Assembly: GCA_003990745.1 (NCBI GenBank)
Contig: RBNI01004738.1
Span: forward strand, 1-13,541
Direction of reading: 5' to 3'
DNA: 13,541 bases
Origin: Jimgerdemannia flammicorona
Taxonomy: Eukaryota; Mucoromycota; Endogonomycetes; Endogonales; Endogonaceae
A program made the position numbers and the translations under genes. This document shows, piece by piece, positions 1-7,778 of this stretch (within the stretch, counting starts at the first letter, position 1; the number at the start of each line of letters is the position of its first letter). A model generated the notes under the pieces. That model was not told the origin of the DNA. It saw only the letters and a program-made list of their open reading frames with translations, and searched no databases.

Positions 1-140
1 CTCAAGTTTGTTATAAGCAAGTTCTTATTGGAGTGCCTTCCCAAGGTCTTATAGTCCTCAAACTTCTTATCTTTAAACTGTCTTGTTATCTCTTAGATTG
101 CTTGCAAGGAAGTGTGTGTATTGCACTGAGAAGAACTGAC

Positions 141-146
141 TTTATT
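141..146 (-). promoter_or_regulatory. AATAAA polyadenylation signal in the small LTR
   Basis: The minus strand reads AATAAA. It could serve LTR transcripts, and also transcripts of the minus-strand ORF at 382-1149, whose stop codon lies about 240 bases upstream of it. Confidence 0.35.
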
Positions 147-165
147 TCAGAGGAAATAAGATGGG

Positions 166-173
166 TATTTATA
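166..173 (-). promoter_or_regulatory. TATA box inside the small LTR
   Basis: The minus strand reads TATAAATA here, in a TTTTGTATAAATACCC context. AATAAA follows about 20 bases downstream on the same strand (141-146). A TATA box followed closely by a polyadenylation signal is the usual U3/R arrangement of an LTR and sets the likely orientation as minus. Confidence 0.5.
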
Positions 174-239
174 CAAAATATAATTCAATAGTTGCTAAGA
201 TATAAAGCTAAATATAAATTCCAATAACTAAAACTACCA

Positions 240-375
240 AGTTCCAGGGCTGGCATTATTTGGTATCACATCAAAATGCCAGTGCTGGAACAATTTCGCA
301 TCATCTCAGAATACCGGTGCTGGCATTATCCAGTGTTATATGAGAATACTGGTGCTGGCATTATCCAGTATAACA
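240..375. repeat. Short tandem repeats in the LTR U3 (about 35 bp unit)
   Basis: The core TGGCATTAT recurs at 251, 321 and 356. The last two lie in nearly identical 35-bp units starting at 309 and 344 (GAATAC[CT]GGTGCTGGCATT, then ATCCAGT). Repeated U3 elements upstream of a TATA box often act as enhancer-like motifs in LTRs. That role here is inference. Confidence 0.55.
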
Positions 376-381
376 AAGAAC

Positions 382-1149
382 TTAGAGTAGAAAGTTCAGG
401 ACCATGGGGGCTTCATCATCATCATCGTCACTAAAGGAGATGAGATCTGCGAATTCGTCATGCAGGTCATGCGTTTCGCGTACTTCGCGTGCTTCGGGTA
501 TGTCGCGCGGGATGACATCATCGATGACGTCATCATGTTCGGCAGTGGCGGGAAAATCGGGAATAAGATCTGGAGCTCTCCAGTCTATGAGGTTCTCTTC
601 CACAAAATAGGGGACAAATGTGGGGTCTTGAGGGGATCTAACCTGGATGCTTGGGGCTTGGAATACTGAGATCAATCCTTGCAGGAATTGATCTGGGTTG
701 TCCTGAAGAATAGGGTGCCAGAAGTCTTCTACTTCTTCACTGTTGAGGGTGATAGTGGACTGGGCTTCTGTAGCCACCCTGGCTTCTAGTGCATTGATAT
801 GGCGGGATGACAGGTCTCTGAAATCTGAGACTCTAACATACTCCAAGTTGGGGATCGACCATGGTGCATGCCTGAAGATCTGATGGATCTTCTTAGCTGT
901 CCTTGTTTCACGTATATCCATAGGAGTGGCATCTCGTAGCTCCTGAGTGCTGGCCTGTGGGAACTCCCGGCAGAGGAGGTTTCCTATTTCATACTCCTGC
1001 CATATTTGGAGGCATTCGGTAGCAATGGTGATCCTTGTTTCCATTTCACAGCAGTAGAGGATGAAGTGATAAGGGTCTGCAGTGCCCAGGTAGACACTAG
1101 GAGTCCTTGTTGAGTGGGTCCTTATGGCTCTTCTGATGTCTTGGAACAT
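382..1149 (-). CDS. Unrecognised 255-residue protein with acidic C-terminus, possibly element-encoded
   Basis: I do not recognise this protein. The ORF is uninterrupted and starts at an ATG with A at -3. The frame is open further upstream to a stop near 1262, so a longer non-ATG or spliced N-terminus is possible. Residues 1-130 are mixed and probably helical, with many aromatics, Arg and Glu. Residues 200-235 are rich in Asp, Glu and His with a DDVIDDVIP stretch, and a run of five Asp (SFSDDDDDE) lies just before the end. No signal peptide, membrane segment, zinc knuckle, or protease, RT or integrase motif is visible. A TATA box lies about 145 bases upstream on the same strand. A 31-codon ATG-initiated frame (1122-1217) overlaps its start in another frame and could be a uORF. 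Its stop is only 6 bases from the LTR at 9-375, suggesting a gag-like or accessory ORF of that element, but an ordinary orphan gene fits too. CpG is abundant here, unlike in the decayed transposons. Confidence 0.55.
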   Translation of the reverse strand: MFQDIRRAIRTHSTRTPSVYLGTADPYHFILYCCEMETRITIATECLQIWQEYEIGNLLCREFPQASTQELRDATPMDIRETRTAKKIHQIFRHAPWSIPNLEYVRVSDFRDLSSRHINALEARVATEAQSTITLNSEEVEDFWHPILQDNPDQFLQGLISVFQAPSIQVRSPQDPTFVPYFVEENLIDWRAPDLIPDFPATAEHDDVIDDVIPRDIPEAREVRETHDLHDEFADLISFSDDDDDEAPMVLNFLL

Positions 1150-1292
1150 CCTTTCTTCGACTGAGATACCTTGGTGGTTCCTTGACCTTGAGGTTTGGCG
1201 GGCAGCAGGTATTTCATTTGTGGTAAGTCTTTGAGCTATTTTGGGATTGATAGTTCTTATTGATTACTGCTACTGTGGTTCCTTGATCCTTC

Positions 1293-1299
1293 TTTTATA
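1293..1299 (-). promoter_or_regulatory. TATA box upstream of the minus-strand ORF
   Basis: The minus strand reads ATATAAAAG, a good TATA element. It lies about 75 bases upstream of the first ATG (1217) and about 145 bases upstream of the ATG used for the 255-residue ORF. The distance suits a core promoter with a short leader. Whether it belongs to a host gene or to an LTR-like leader is not resolved. Confidence 0.45.
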
Positions 1300-1599
1300 T
1301 TCTTCAGGATGCTTGTGCTGTGGTCACAATGACTCACAGTTGGTCATCATTGCTCATCTCATATGCTGTATAATCTTCTCGTGCTCCGATCCGGTGGCTT
1401 GCGAGGAAAGGCTGTCTCCTATGCTGATGTCATCATTCTGGGGTCACCATTACATCAGATACCTAAAAAATTGAAGAAGTTAAAGTTAGTAATAAATGGA
1501 AAGTTGAATATGCCAAGGCCACATCAGCCTGGATCTAATAAAAAACTTACAATTATCAATTAAGGGAAACAACCTAAGAGCTCAAAACTAGTAGTTATC
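1300..1599. other. No gene seen; upstream sequence of the minus-strand ORF
   Basis: Only short chance frames occur here. The minus strand has a TGACATCAGC motif and a few CpGs near 1380-1405, which could belong to a promoter. The sequence becomes AT-rich and featureless from about 1460 toward the tandem array. Confidence 0.4.
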
Positions 1600-2290
1600 C
1601 TACCACAATTATCTTAACTAAATTAATAAACTTGAGCCTCCCACCTAGTAGACCAAAACACATCCTGTAATTATCTAATTTTGCTTTGTAATTACCACAA
1701 TTAACATAACTAATTTAATGAGCTTGGAACTCCTGCTTATTATGGAGAGACTCAGCTGATATCTCATTTAGTTTCCTTTCTTTTTTCCCTTTTTTGGAGC
1801 TTGGACCTCTCGCTTTTATGGGGTGGCTATTGCAACATCCTGCTGTTTTTCCATTTAGATTCCTTCATTTTTTCCCTTTTTCAAAGCTTGGACCTCCTGC
1901 TTATTATGGGGTGGTGATCCTAACTTCCAGTTGATATCTCATTTAGTTTCCTTTCTTTATTCCCTTCTTCAGAGCTTGGACCTCCCGCTTTTATAGAGAG
2001 GCTATTGCAACATCCAGCTGTTATCCCATTTAGTTTCCTTTCTTTTTCCAACATCTAGTTGTTATCCCATTTAGTTTCCTTTATTTTTTCTCTTTTTCGA
2101 AGCTTGGACCTCCCACTTATTATGGGGTGGTGATCCCAACTCCCAGCTGTTATCCCATTTAGTTTCCTTTCTTTATTCCTCAGATCTTGGACCTCCCGCT
2201 TTTGCGGGGAGATGATGGCAACATCCAGTTGTTATCTCATTTAGTTTGCTCTCTTTGTTCCTTTTTCTGACCACAATGTTATCCCATTTT
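1600..2290. repeat. Degenerate tandem array A, period about 85-88 bp
   Basis: The motif AGCTTGGACCTCC[CT]GCTT recurs with start points near 1720, 1797, 1884, 1972, 2099 and a variant (GATCTTGG) at 2183. Spacings are 77, 87, 88, 127 and 84. The 127 interval contains an extra partial copy of the TTATCCCATTTAGTTTCC part. Two subtypes alternate: one with TTATTATGGGGTGGTGATCC and one with TTTTATGGGGTGGCTATTGC or variants. Each unit also carries CAGCTGTTATCCCATTTAG and a pyrimidine-rich spacer. An AT-rich lead motif (ACCACAATTA, then ACTAA) is itself duplicated near 1608 and 1695. No coding frame runs across the array. It looks like an old minisatellite or intergenic satellite. Confidence 0.75.
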
Positions 2291-2479
2291 CGTTTGTATT
2301 CTTTTTGCAGTCAGCCATAAATGGATGAGAAACAAAAAAATATATCATTCAATTTTGGAACAGATTGCTATCAATAACTCCATTAAATATACAGCATTGG
2401 TCAGCTCTGCTCTATTTAGGGAAAGTTTAACATCTTATCTGGGACAAGCAGGATGATGAATTTGCGAAGTAAAGTCAGG

Positions 2480-3250
2480 TGAAGCTAAAGCTGCTGGTTG
2501 CAAACAATTGGTTCAAAACCCAACTAGGGGTATTTGATTGATTCATCATCAGCGCAAGTCCCTTTGTCCTTTCAACCCTAGTGCGAAAGCCTAAACCATC
2601 CCAAACGTAAGTGCCCTTGAATTTCCAGAGAACACAAAAATCAAAGCAAGCAAGAGGAAAGGTTGATAAAGCCAAAATATGCAATCTCAGGCAAGGAAGC
2701 TCCCTCGAATTTCTGGAGAACCCAAAAACCAAAGCTGCTGGTCACATGCAAGCAAGCAATTGAATGGAAATATTGAGAGGTTGATAAGCCAAAATATGCA
2801 TTCCCAGCCAAGGAAGCACCCTCGAATTTCCGGAGAACCTGAAAACCAAAACCACTGATTGCAAGCAAGCAAGCAATTGAAAGGAAAAGTTGACAAGTTG
2901 ATAGGCCAAAATACACATTCTCAGCCAAGAGGTGCTCACTTTCTTTGTAAGAGGCTAATGCAAGACGTTCAAGGTTAAAGGGACCTTCAACTTTTTGCAA
3001 AAGCCTGAACCCTCCCACATATAAGGAGGGAGTGCCCTCGAAATTCCAGAGAACCCGAAAACCAAAGCCACTAATGGTGACTAAAGGATCAAAGCTAATA
3101 GAAACCAGGAAAAAGTCCTTTAGCCTTTGACAGTAGGAAAAGTTAATAAATTGAGAGGATAAATACACCATCTCTGTTCAAGGTTTTGGGAACTTAAAAG
3201 GATCAAAGCCATTTGAAAACCATAAATAATCCTTTAGCCTTTAGGTGTAT
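2480..3250. repeat. Degenerate tandem array B, period about 115 bp
   Basis: The motif CCCTCGAATTTCCGGAGAAC recurs with variation at 2614, 2702, 2819 and 3035, followed by AAAACCAAAGC, a CAAGCAAGCAATTGAA block and GCCAAAATATGCATT. Another repeat, AAAGGATCAAAGC followed by TCCTTTAGCCTTT, occurs at 3083 and 3197. Spacings of 117 and 114 give a period near 115. The 88 and 216 intervals suggest a shortened unit and a doubled unit. A block with AAAGCCTRAACC is shared by 2588 and 3001, hinting at higher-order units. A minus-strand frame stays open over 2641-3171 and gives repeated peptides such as SGFGFRVLWNFEG, but it starts and stops within the array and I take it as incidental. Confidence 0.7.
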
Positions 3251-3556
3251 TTAAGGAAATATTGCTATGATTTCCTTTAAGGAGAGAAGCATGGTATATT
3301 TGATATATGCATAGCTTGTTAACTCTCTTTGCCCTTTCCCCTCACATATCCTAAACCCCCTAACTTGAAAAAGGGGTTCGAGTGCACTATGTTCCATGGA
3401 GAGTATTTTCAAAAATGAATAGCAGTAAACCTATGGCCACAGTCATGCCAGGTGTGTTTTAATGCTCAAAAGTCTCCAAAATCATTCTGATTGAACCAAT
3501 TTGGATGTGTTGATGATATCATCAAAAAGATTAACTGATTACATCGGCTTTACCAG

Positions 3557-3597
3557 TTTTTTTTTTTTATTAGAATCAATTTTTTTTTTTTTTTTTT
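3557..3597. repeat. Two oligo-T tracts
   Basis: Runs of 12 T (3557-3568) and 18 T (3580-3597) are separated by ATTAGAATCAA. They sit inside the predicted intron before the exon at 3630 and may act as its polypyrimidine tract. They could equally be the reversed poly-A tail of a small retroelement. Confidence 0.6.
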
Positions 3598-3602
3598 AGC
3601 CA

Positions 3603-3629
3603 TGACTAATCATGTGTTTCTTATTTTAG
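3603..3629 (+). promoter_or_regulatory. Intron 3' end: branch-point-like motif and splice acceptor
   Basis: GACTAAT at 3604-3610 matches the short fungal branch-point consensus (CTAAY). It is followed by a T-rich stretch and the acceptor TTTTAG ending at 3629. Spacing of about 20 bases from branch A to AG is typical of fungal introns. The open frame begins immediately after the AG in phase 0. Confidence 0.5.
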
Positions 3630-3758
3630 TTTTACACTCATCAAATTGACAGGTCTGAGCAACAAGCCCATCATAAATCTGCTCAGAAGCACCTCTATGA
3701 AGATAATGCTGATACGATCAAGGCCTTAGACACAACATACAGACTGATGCCCCCATGA
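3630..3758 (+). CDS. Probable 3'-terminal exon of an unidentified cellular gene
   Basis: The exon encodes 42 residues plus TGA. It opens FYTHQIDRSEQQAHHK, contains KHLYEDNADTIKALDTTYR and ends LMPP. The composition is that of a real soluble, helical, charged protein, with none of the low complexity of the flanking repeats. An in-frame TAA just upstream means the reading must be joined by splicing. The 3' splice site is well formed: GACTAAT (branch-point-like) lies 18-24 bases before TTATTTTAG at 3621-3629. AATAAA occurs at 3827-3832, about 70 bases after the stop. A possible donor is CCAG|GTGTGT at 3452, giving a 178-base intron, but the matching upstream exon is uncertain. I cannot name the family. 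The 5' exons may lie beyond the tandem arrays or be lost. Confidence 0.5.
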   Translation, partial: FYTHQIDRSEQQAHHKSAQKHLYEDNADTIKALDTTYRLMPP

Positions 3759-3826
3759 CCAACCCGGAAATTTGTGTGAGGTACTGTATAAGTGAGCAAC
3801 GTTTGAGAGGGGGGCTGCAGAGGCAG

Positions 3827-3832
3827 AATAAA
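3827..3832 (+). promoter_or_regulatory. AATAAA polyadenylation signal after the terminal exon
   Basis: AATAAA lies 68 bases after the TGA at 3756-3758, a normal distance for a eukaryotic 3' UTR. It supports this being the real 3' end of a transcription unit. Confidence 0.4.
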
Positions 3833-4278
3833 GGGGGATGCTGAAGGAGATAAGGGAGGTTTGGAAGAGGGCCAATGTTGTATGGACAATATATGCAGAG
3901 ATAGTGTATCTTATTGGCTAGCATGTTTTTGATGCACTGTTTAAAGATTATTGCATAATGATTAAAAGCATTGTAAATATCTTTCCCGTAAGAGGTTCTA
4001 ACAGTTGAGTGCAAAGAGAAATCAATATATTTCAGGCAGGCTTTTATCAATAAGGAGATGTTAAACTCTTTCGCAATGCGAGCAATATGATAAAATAATG
4101 GTTTATTAATGTTTTTTTATTTATTTTTTAGAAAATAAGTCTTTATTATAATATGCATATGGTGTAAATGTTTGTATGCATCGTGAACGTCTGCATCAAA
4201 TTTTGAAACATGAGATCAATGTCTCATGACTGTGGCTTTGAAAGTACTTCTTGTGTTTTGTAACCCGTCCTGTTTTAC
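3833..4278. other. Intergenic AT-rich stretch, no gene seen
   Basis: Nothing with coding character runs through here. A minus-strand frame at 3718-4050 is open but opposes the exon and its signals, so I discount it. A perfect 7-bp inverted repeat (CATGAGA / TCTCATG, 4209-4215 and 4222-4228) is the only structured element noted. The stretch ends exactly where the LTR-like copy begins. Confidence 0.5.
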
Positions 4279-4534
4279 TGTAACATGCCTGGCTCAATGG
4301 AGGCAAATTACAAGGTTGGGGGTTGATGTAGTTTGGCTTGAGCCTCTAGTTACTTTGTTAAAAGCAACAAAATGTTCCAAGATTCCTGAGGTCCTTGTTG
4401 GTGTTTAGTAGTATAATAGTCAAAGCGGGATATCTGCAAGAAATTTCCTTATTTGGACAGTTCTCTGGGTGTAGCAGCGATTTGTATGTCTTTTCCTTCT
4501 TGGGTCCACTGGGAATTGGTAGAATTTCGTGTGT

Positions 4535-4925
4535 AGTGTGACGATCTCTGTGTGTGACGATCTGGCGATTTAGCAGTTCTTCTTCTTGTGTGGCGATCTC
4601 TGTGTGGCACAGTGATCTCTGTGTATTGTGACAATCTCCAAAAGTATGCAATTTCTGGGTGACAGCAGATAATTCGATTTGTGTGCTGATTTACTGGGAA
4701 TTATACTAGTGGCAGATAACTCAATAACTCAGGCTCATTGGGAACAACAAATAACTCAGATGGCGCAGATTCTTTCTGAATTGTCAGGCTTCTGGGAATA
4801 ATAACTCGGGTGGTGCAGATTCTTCCTGAATTGGTAGCTTCAACTGGGAATGCAGATAACTTGAAAACAGTGGATGATGCAGATTCTCCTGAATCGGCAG
4901 ACTTCTTGAAAATGGCAGCTTCAAC
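4535..4925. repeat. Internal minisatellite-like motifs in LTR copy 1
   Basis: GATCTCTGTGTG-type motifs occur three times between about 4540 and 4625. CAGATAACTC / GGTGCAGATTCTTCCTGAATT-type motifs recur several times between 4710 and 4925, with CAACTGGGAAT twice. Copy number differs from LTR copy 2, so these blocks expand and contract independently. Confidence 0.55.
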
Positions 4926-5339
4926 TGGGAATTAACTCGGATTCTTAGCAAGTTATGTCAAAGACTGGCTTCATTCACGTGAATGGATTCACAGCAAAGT
5001 TGCATCAGAAACTGGCTTGAGCAAGGTAGCTTTCTCTTAGGCTTATCTGGTAAGCAAACCAAAAACAGACTTATTCTTTGTATCAGAAAGTGGACTGGAG
5101 TAAAAAGGGGAACCAATGCTCACAATCTCCTAGTAGTGGCTGTAGAGTGGGCATTTCTCCTAAGTGTTGCAATCCTTCCTGGATCAAGTGGCTTTTGGCA
5201 GGTGTATCCCTCGAAGTATAATAGGCAGACTTGTCTTTTGCTTTGAATTCAGACTTTCAGACTGAGGTTTATTCATACAAGTTGGTTGCTATCTGGTTGC
5301 TATGTGGCTAACTATAGATTTGCTACTTATGGCAAGTTG

Positions 5340-5522
5340 TACAGGTCCAGTACAAGTGTGCAGGTCCAGCACAGGTGTGTAGATCCTGCACAGATATATC
5401 TTTTCAGGTAGTCTGGCTATTTATATACTTTTCTGTGGCAATGGTTGCTGTGTCTGGTCTGTATGTTCACATCATCTGGCTAAGTTACTAATTGTTCACA
5501 TCATCTGGCTAAGGTACAATTT
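5340..5522. repeat. Short tandem duplications near the 3' end of LTR copy 1
   Basis: CAGGTCCAG[TC]ACA[AG]GTGTG is present about three times in 20-bp steps (5341-5395), the last copy degenerate. A 29-bp unit beginning GTTCACATCATCTGGCTAAG occurs at 5465 and again at 5494. They flank the TATA motif and may be transcription-factor sites, which is inference. Confidence 0.6.
5419..5427 (+). promoter_or_regulatory. TATA box of LTR-like copy 1
   Basis: The sequence is CTATTTATATAC on the plus strand, near the 3' end of the LTR-like unit. Copy 2 is truncated before this point, so conservation cannot be tested within the window. Confidence 0.4.
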
Positions 5523-5553
5523 GGGTGGTACGTTTTTGGTGTGTCACACTACA

Positions 5554-6330
5554 TTCCTCCATTTTGCAACCCATCTTCATAATGAGGGCCTCAACGATTT
5601 GCCATCCCCCAACTGCTAGCCATTCCACATGAGCTAACTATCTTTGGTGACTATTTGCCATACCCATTAAGGTGCATCACCACTCAGCTGCCATTCATCA
5701 GTGATAGAGGCAAGTTGTCACTCTGCTGCAATCTTCATCCATATACCAAAGGCAAGTCACTGCAGCATTGCCGTTTTACATCACTCTGCATCTAATTTTC
5801 TCCCAACAGCTAATTACTCCTTTGAGACTATTCGCCTCCCCAAACAAGGCCCATTTTTACACTGCGAGGTTTTCCATCATATGGAGACTGAGGATCACAC
5901 ACACTGGTAATTTGTCAATCACAGGTAAATCATTTCCCAGTAGAAGTTCAATTTTCAGTGGAAACTCGTCACTCTACACCATTCAAAGCAAACATTATTG
6001 TGGCTACATTTGTTCATCACCCAGCAGTAATGCAGGCCATTAACCTTCCCCAGTTGCAAGTTTTTGCTTATCTGCAAGTCATCGCCCAATGGCAAGTCTT
6101 CTTCTAGCAGTAAGAGACAGAAACTGGGTAGGGGAGGATGGTTCAGATGATGATGGCTGTGGTAGGAAATGTGATTGTGATTGAGTGGGAATGGAATGGG
6201 AATTGAGATTTGGATAGAAATGTTTTGGTGTAGTGATTCGAATTTTGGGATTGTGGAGAAATATTTGAGTAGTTTCAAATATGATTAGATAGCTCATTCC
6301 AATCTCCAAGTTTAATTCCAATTTCTTTAT
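5554..6330. other. Low-information region with scattered short repeats, no gene
   Basis: Motifs such as TTGCCAT, GCTGCCATTC, GGCAAGT[CT] and TCTGC recur irregularly from 5595 to 6110, for example AGGCAAGTTGTCACT and AGGCAAGTCACT. A purine-rich stretch (GTGGGAATGGAATGGGAATTG) lies near 6187-6207. Open frames on both strands are short and mutually overlapping with no protein-like pattern. If the LTR above is a 5' LTR this would be its interior, but no gag or pol signature is visible. Confidence 0.4.
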
Positions 6331-7110
6331 TTATTTATTTTTTCATTATTCAACCCAGAACTGACAAAATGCTTGCTTCAGATCTAAAATAAGTGTATAC
6401 ATATTTTTACCTCCATCAATATATCCAAGACCAAGGAAGCCAAAGGCAATGGATATTGTATATCACCAAAGTTTCGAATGATCTGCTGAAGTGGCATGTT
6501 TATGGGGATGAATACATTTTGTTAAAAGGAGATTAATCCTCCAAACATGACTGGAAAGATCATCAATTAGTGAATGTTTTGATCAGAGCCCCCTCATCTC
6601 ATCTTCAACGAACTTGGAATGGAACTTGGGACATTCTGTCCCTTTAAACAATACAAGTAAAAGAGGAGAGAGTTTATATGATCAATTTTATTTTATAACC
6701 TATTGATTCAAATCATTAGCTCTACTCAAATGCACCAAGTAGTGGAGGGCATGACCTCAACCATCCCACCCATTTTATTCCACATACTCAATTTTGACAA
6801 ATAATTAACTTTATTCTTACAAAAAGCATCACCTAAAGACAATGGTGTATTGAAATATGCAACTTGAATAACGAGCTTGTATTTAGATATAGACATCAAT
6901 AGTGATGCCATCATTCTTTATGTCACCAATTTGGAATGTATAAATAAACAACCCCCCCTGTCATGCTTTTCTCTAGTATATCTAGCAAAATTCCAACAAA
7001 ACGCAAGGTGGACCATATAAAAGTAGGGAATAGATTTACCCCTACAAATTTATTGTTCAAAGAAATGCTGAAAGATATATAGTCAAAGAAATTAACACCA
7101 TCTCTCCCCT
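6331..7110. other. AT-rich region without a supportable gene
   Basis: I see no frame with convincing protein character. A TATAAATA motif on the plus strand near 6938 is followed by a run of C (about 6951-6958). A GGGACA/TGTCCC palindrome with a 3-base loop lies at 6628-6642. Minus-strand frames at 6726-6914 and 6923-7156 are isolated and low in coding signal. Confidence 0.4.
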
Positions 7111-7114
7111 CTAG

Positions 7115-7470
7115 AAGAGAGCAGATAAGCAGGCTGCTAAAGCCACTGTATTGCAAACTGGCCTATAACCAAAGGAGGCAACTCCTGCAGCTATGCCTTT
7201 GGTCAACAAGTCTGTACCCCCTAAAAAGAGCAAGGCCAAGGCCCCAGAACTAGTGCCTCAGACCTCACCTATGGATTCAAGGCCTATCTCCATCCTCTGC
7301 TTTGAGCTCTACTTTCAAATCTTATATTGCTGCCACCTAGAAGGTCTCTATCAAGAATAGAACCCAGACCTACCCTGTACTAGAGAGGGCCAATGCTATA
7401 GCTATCCTCTAAACTATGATCTGAAAGCCAATTTCTCAATTATTACCAACTGAGAAGAGTTTAGGCTATA
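7115..7470 (+). pseudogene. Broken gag/ORF1-like fragment of a retroelement
   Basis: The plus strand shows protein-like sequence interrupted by stops and a frame change. The first frame reads KRADKQAAKATVLQTG, then a stop at 7166, then an open stretch (7169-7357) with PPKKSKAKAPELVPQ. The character then continues in another frame from about 7290 (STFKSYIAAT, stop, KVSIKNRTQTYPVLERANA) to further stops. A Lys/Ala/Pro-rich linker followed by a more structured part is typical of retrotransposon gag or LINE ORF1 proteins, but no zinc knuckle or RNA-binding motif is seen. Some stops are TAG or TAA, which could be former Gln or Trp codons. It lies at the left edge of the TA-rich block and is less damaged than what follows. 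Its family is uncertain. Confidence 0.35.
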
Positions 7471-7778
7471 GTATATTTATTTTGATGAGTTTGCCAATTT
7501 GAAGATTTGATAGATCAAAAAGAACTTAAATAACATCTATGTTATATTGTCAAAGATTCTCAATATATTATACATCTTGGTATTGACTATTAAATTTCTT
7601 TTATACTTTAATTATAATATGGTATTCCAAAAGAAGATAAAAGTACTTTGGTTCTTAGTGCTCCTGACCTAAAACTTCACTCTCTCCTATAATATAAATG
7701 CCATAAAGGCTGTGAAAACATAAGTACTTTAGTCTTTCCATACTTGGATCTGATAGCTGCCTAGTAATGCTACTGTAA

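Larger units (their letters stand above)
9..375 (-). mobile_element. Small LTR (367 bp), of a retrotransposon or TRIM-like element
   Basis: The segment begins TGTTAT and ends ATAACA, a perfect 6-bp terminal inverted repeat of the TG...CA type found at LTR ends. Read on the minus strand it has LTR order: a short-repeat U3-like part, then a TATAAATA box at 166-173, then AATAAA at 141-146. The flanking pentamers (4-8 and 376-380) do not match, so a clean solo LTR with target-site duplication is not supported. It may instead be one end of an element whose interior lies to the right. I found no second copy in the window, no convincing primer-binding site and no polypurine tract, so the family is open. 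Confidence 0.6.
4279..5553 (+). mobile_element. LTR-like element, copy 1 (about 1.27 kb)
   Basis: The copy starts TGTAACATGCC and the proposed end is TGTCACACTACA, giving TGTA...TACA termini as in LTRs. Its first 740 bases recur at 11787-12523 with high similarity, including AAATTACAAGG and GTTGATGTAGTTTGGCTTGAGCC. A plus-strand TATA motif lies at about 5419-5427, roughly 130 bases from the 3' end, as expected for a U3-R boundary. The right boundary is inferred only from the terminal bases, because the second copy does not reach it. The bases following it (TTCCTCC...) show no clear tRNA-type primer-binding site. The left flank TTTAC is not duplicated after 5553, so it is not a clean solo LTR. 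Short frames inside it are not genes. Confidence 0.6.

Noticed and set aside
525..532. TGACGTCA palindrome (CRE/ATF-type site)
   Set aside because: It lies inside the 382-1149 coding frame, where it encodes part of DDVIDDVIP. A repeated GATGAC/GTCATC coding pattern explains it.
404..669. Plus-strand frames rich in Ser opposite the minus-strand ORF
   Set aside because: The poly-Ser and similar runs are the antisense of the poly-Asp coding tail. The minus frame is longer and has promoter context.
3355..3385. Possible tRNA T-arm (GGGGTTCGAG)
   Set aside because: The AACCCC/GGGGTT hairpin around it does not fit a cloverleaf. No acceptor stem, D-arm or anticodon arm could be placed.
3569..3580. 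Similarity between ATTAGAATCAA at 3569 and AATAAAATCAA at 8528, both next to oligo-T
   Set aside because: The shared stretch is too short and too AT-rich to call a common small retroelement.
3718..4050. 110-codon minus-strand frame
   Set aside because: It overlaps the plus-strand exon with splice and polyadenylation signals, and has low-complexity, unconvincing composition.
4209..4228. CATGAGA/TCTCATG inverted repeat
   Set aside because: It is only 7 bp with a 6-base loop, in AT-rich intergenic DNA with no linked terminator, operator or element boundary. Chance is likely.
6079..6321. Overlapping minus-strand frames rich in His, Ser and Pro
   Set aside because: They are the antisense of a purine-rich GGAATGGGAAT-type stretch. 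Both strands look low-complexity and no start or neighbour context supports them.
6628..6642. GGGACA/TGTCCC palindrome
   Set aside because: This is an isolated short palindrome with no repeat partner and no sign of being an element terminus.
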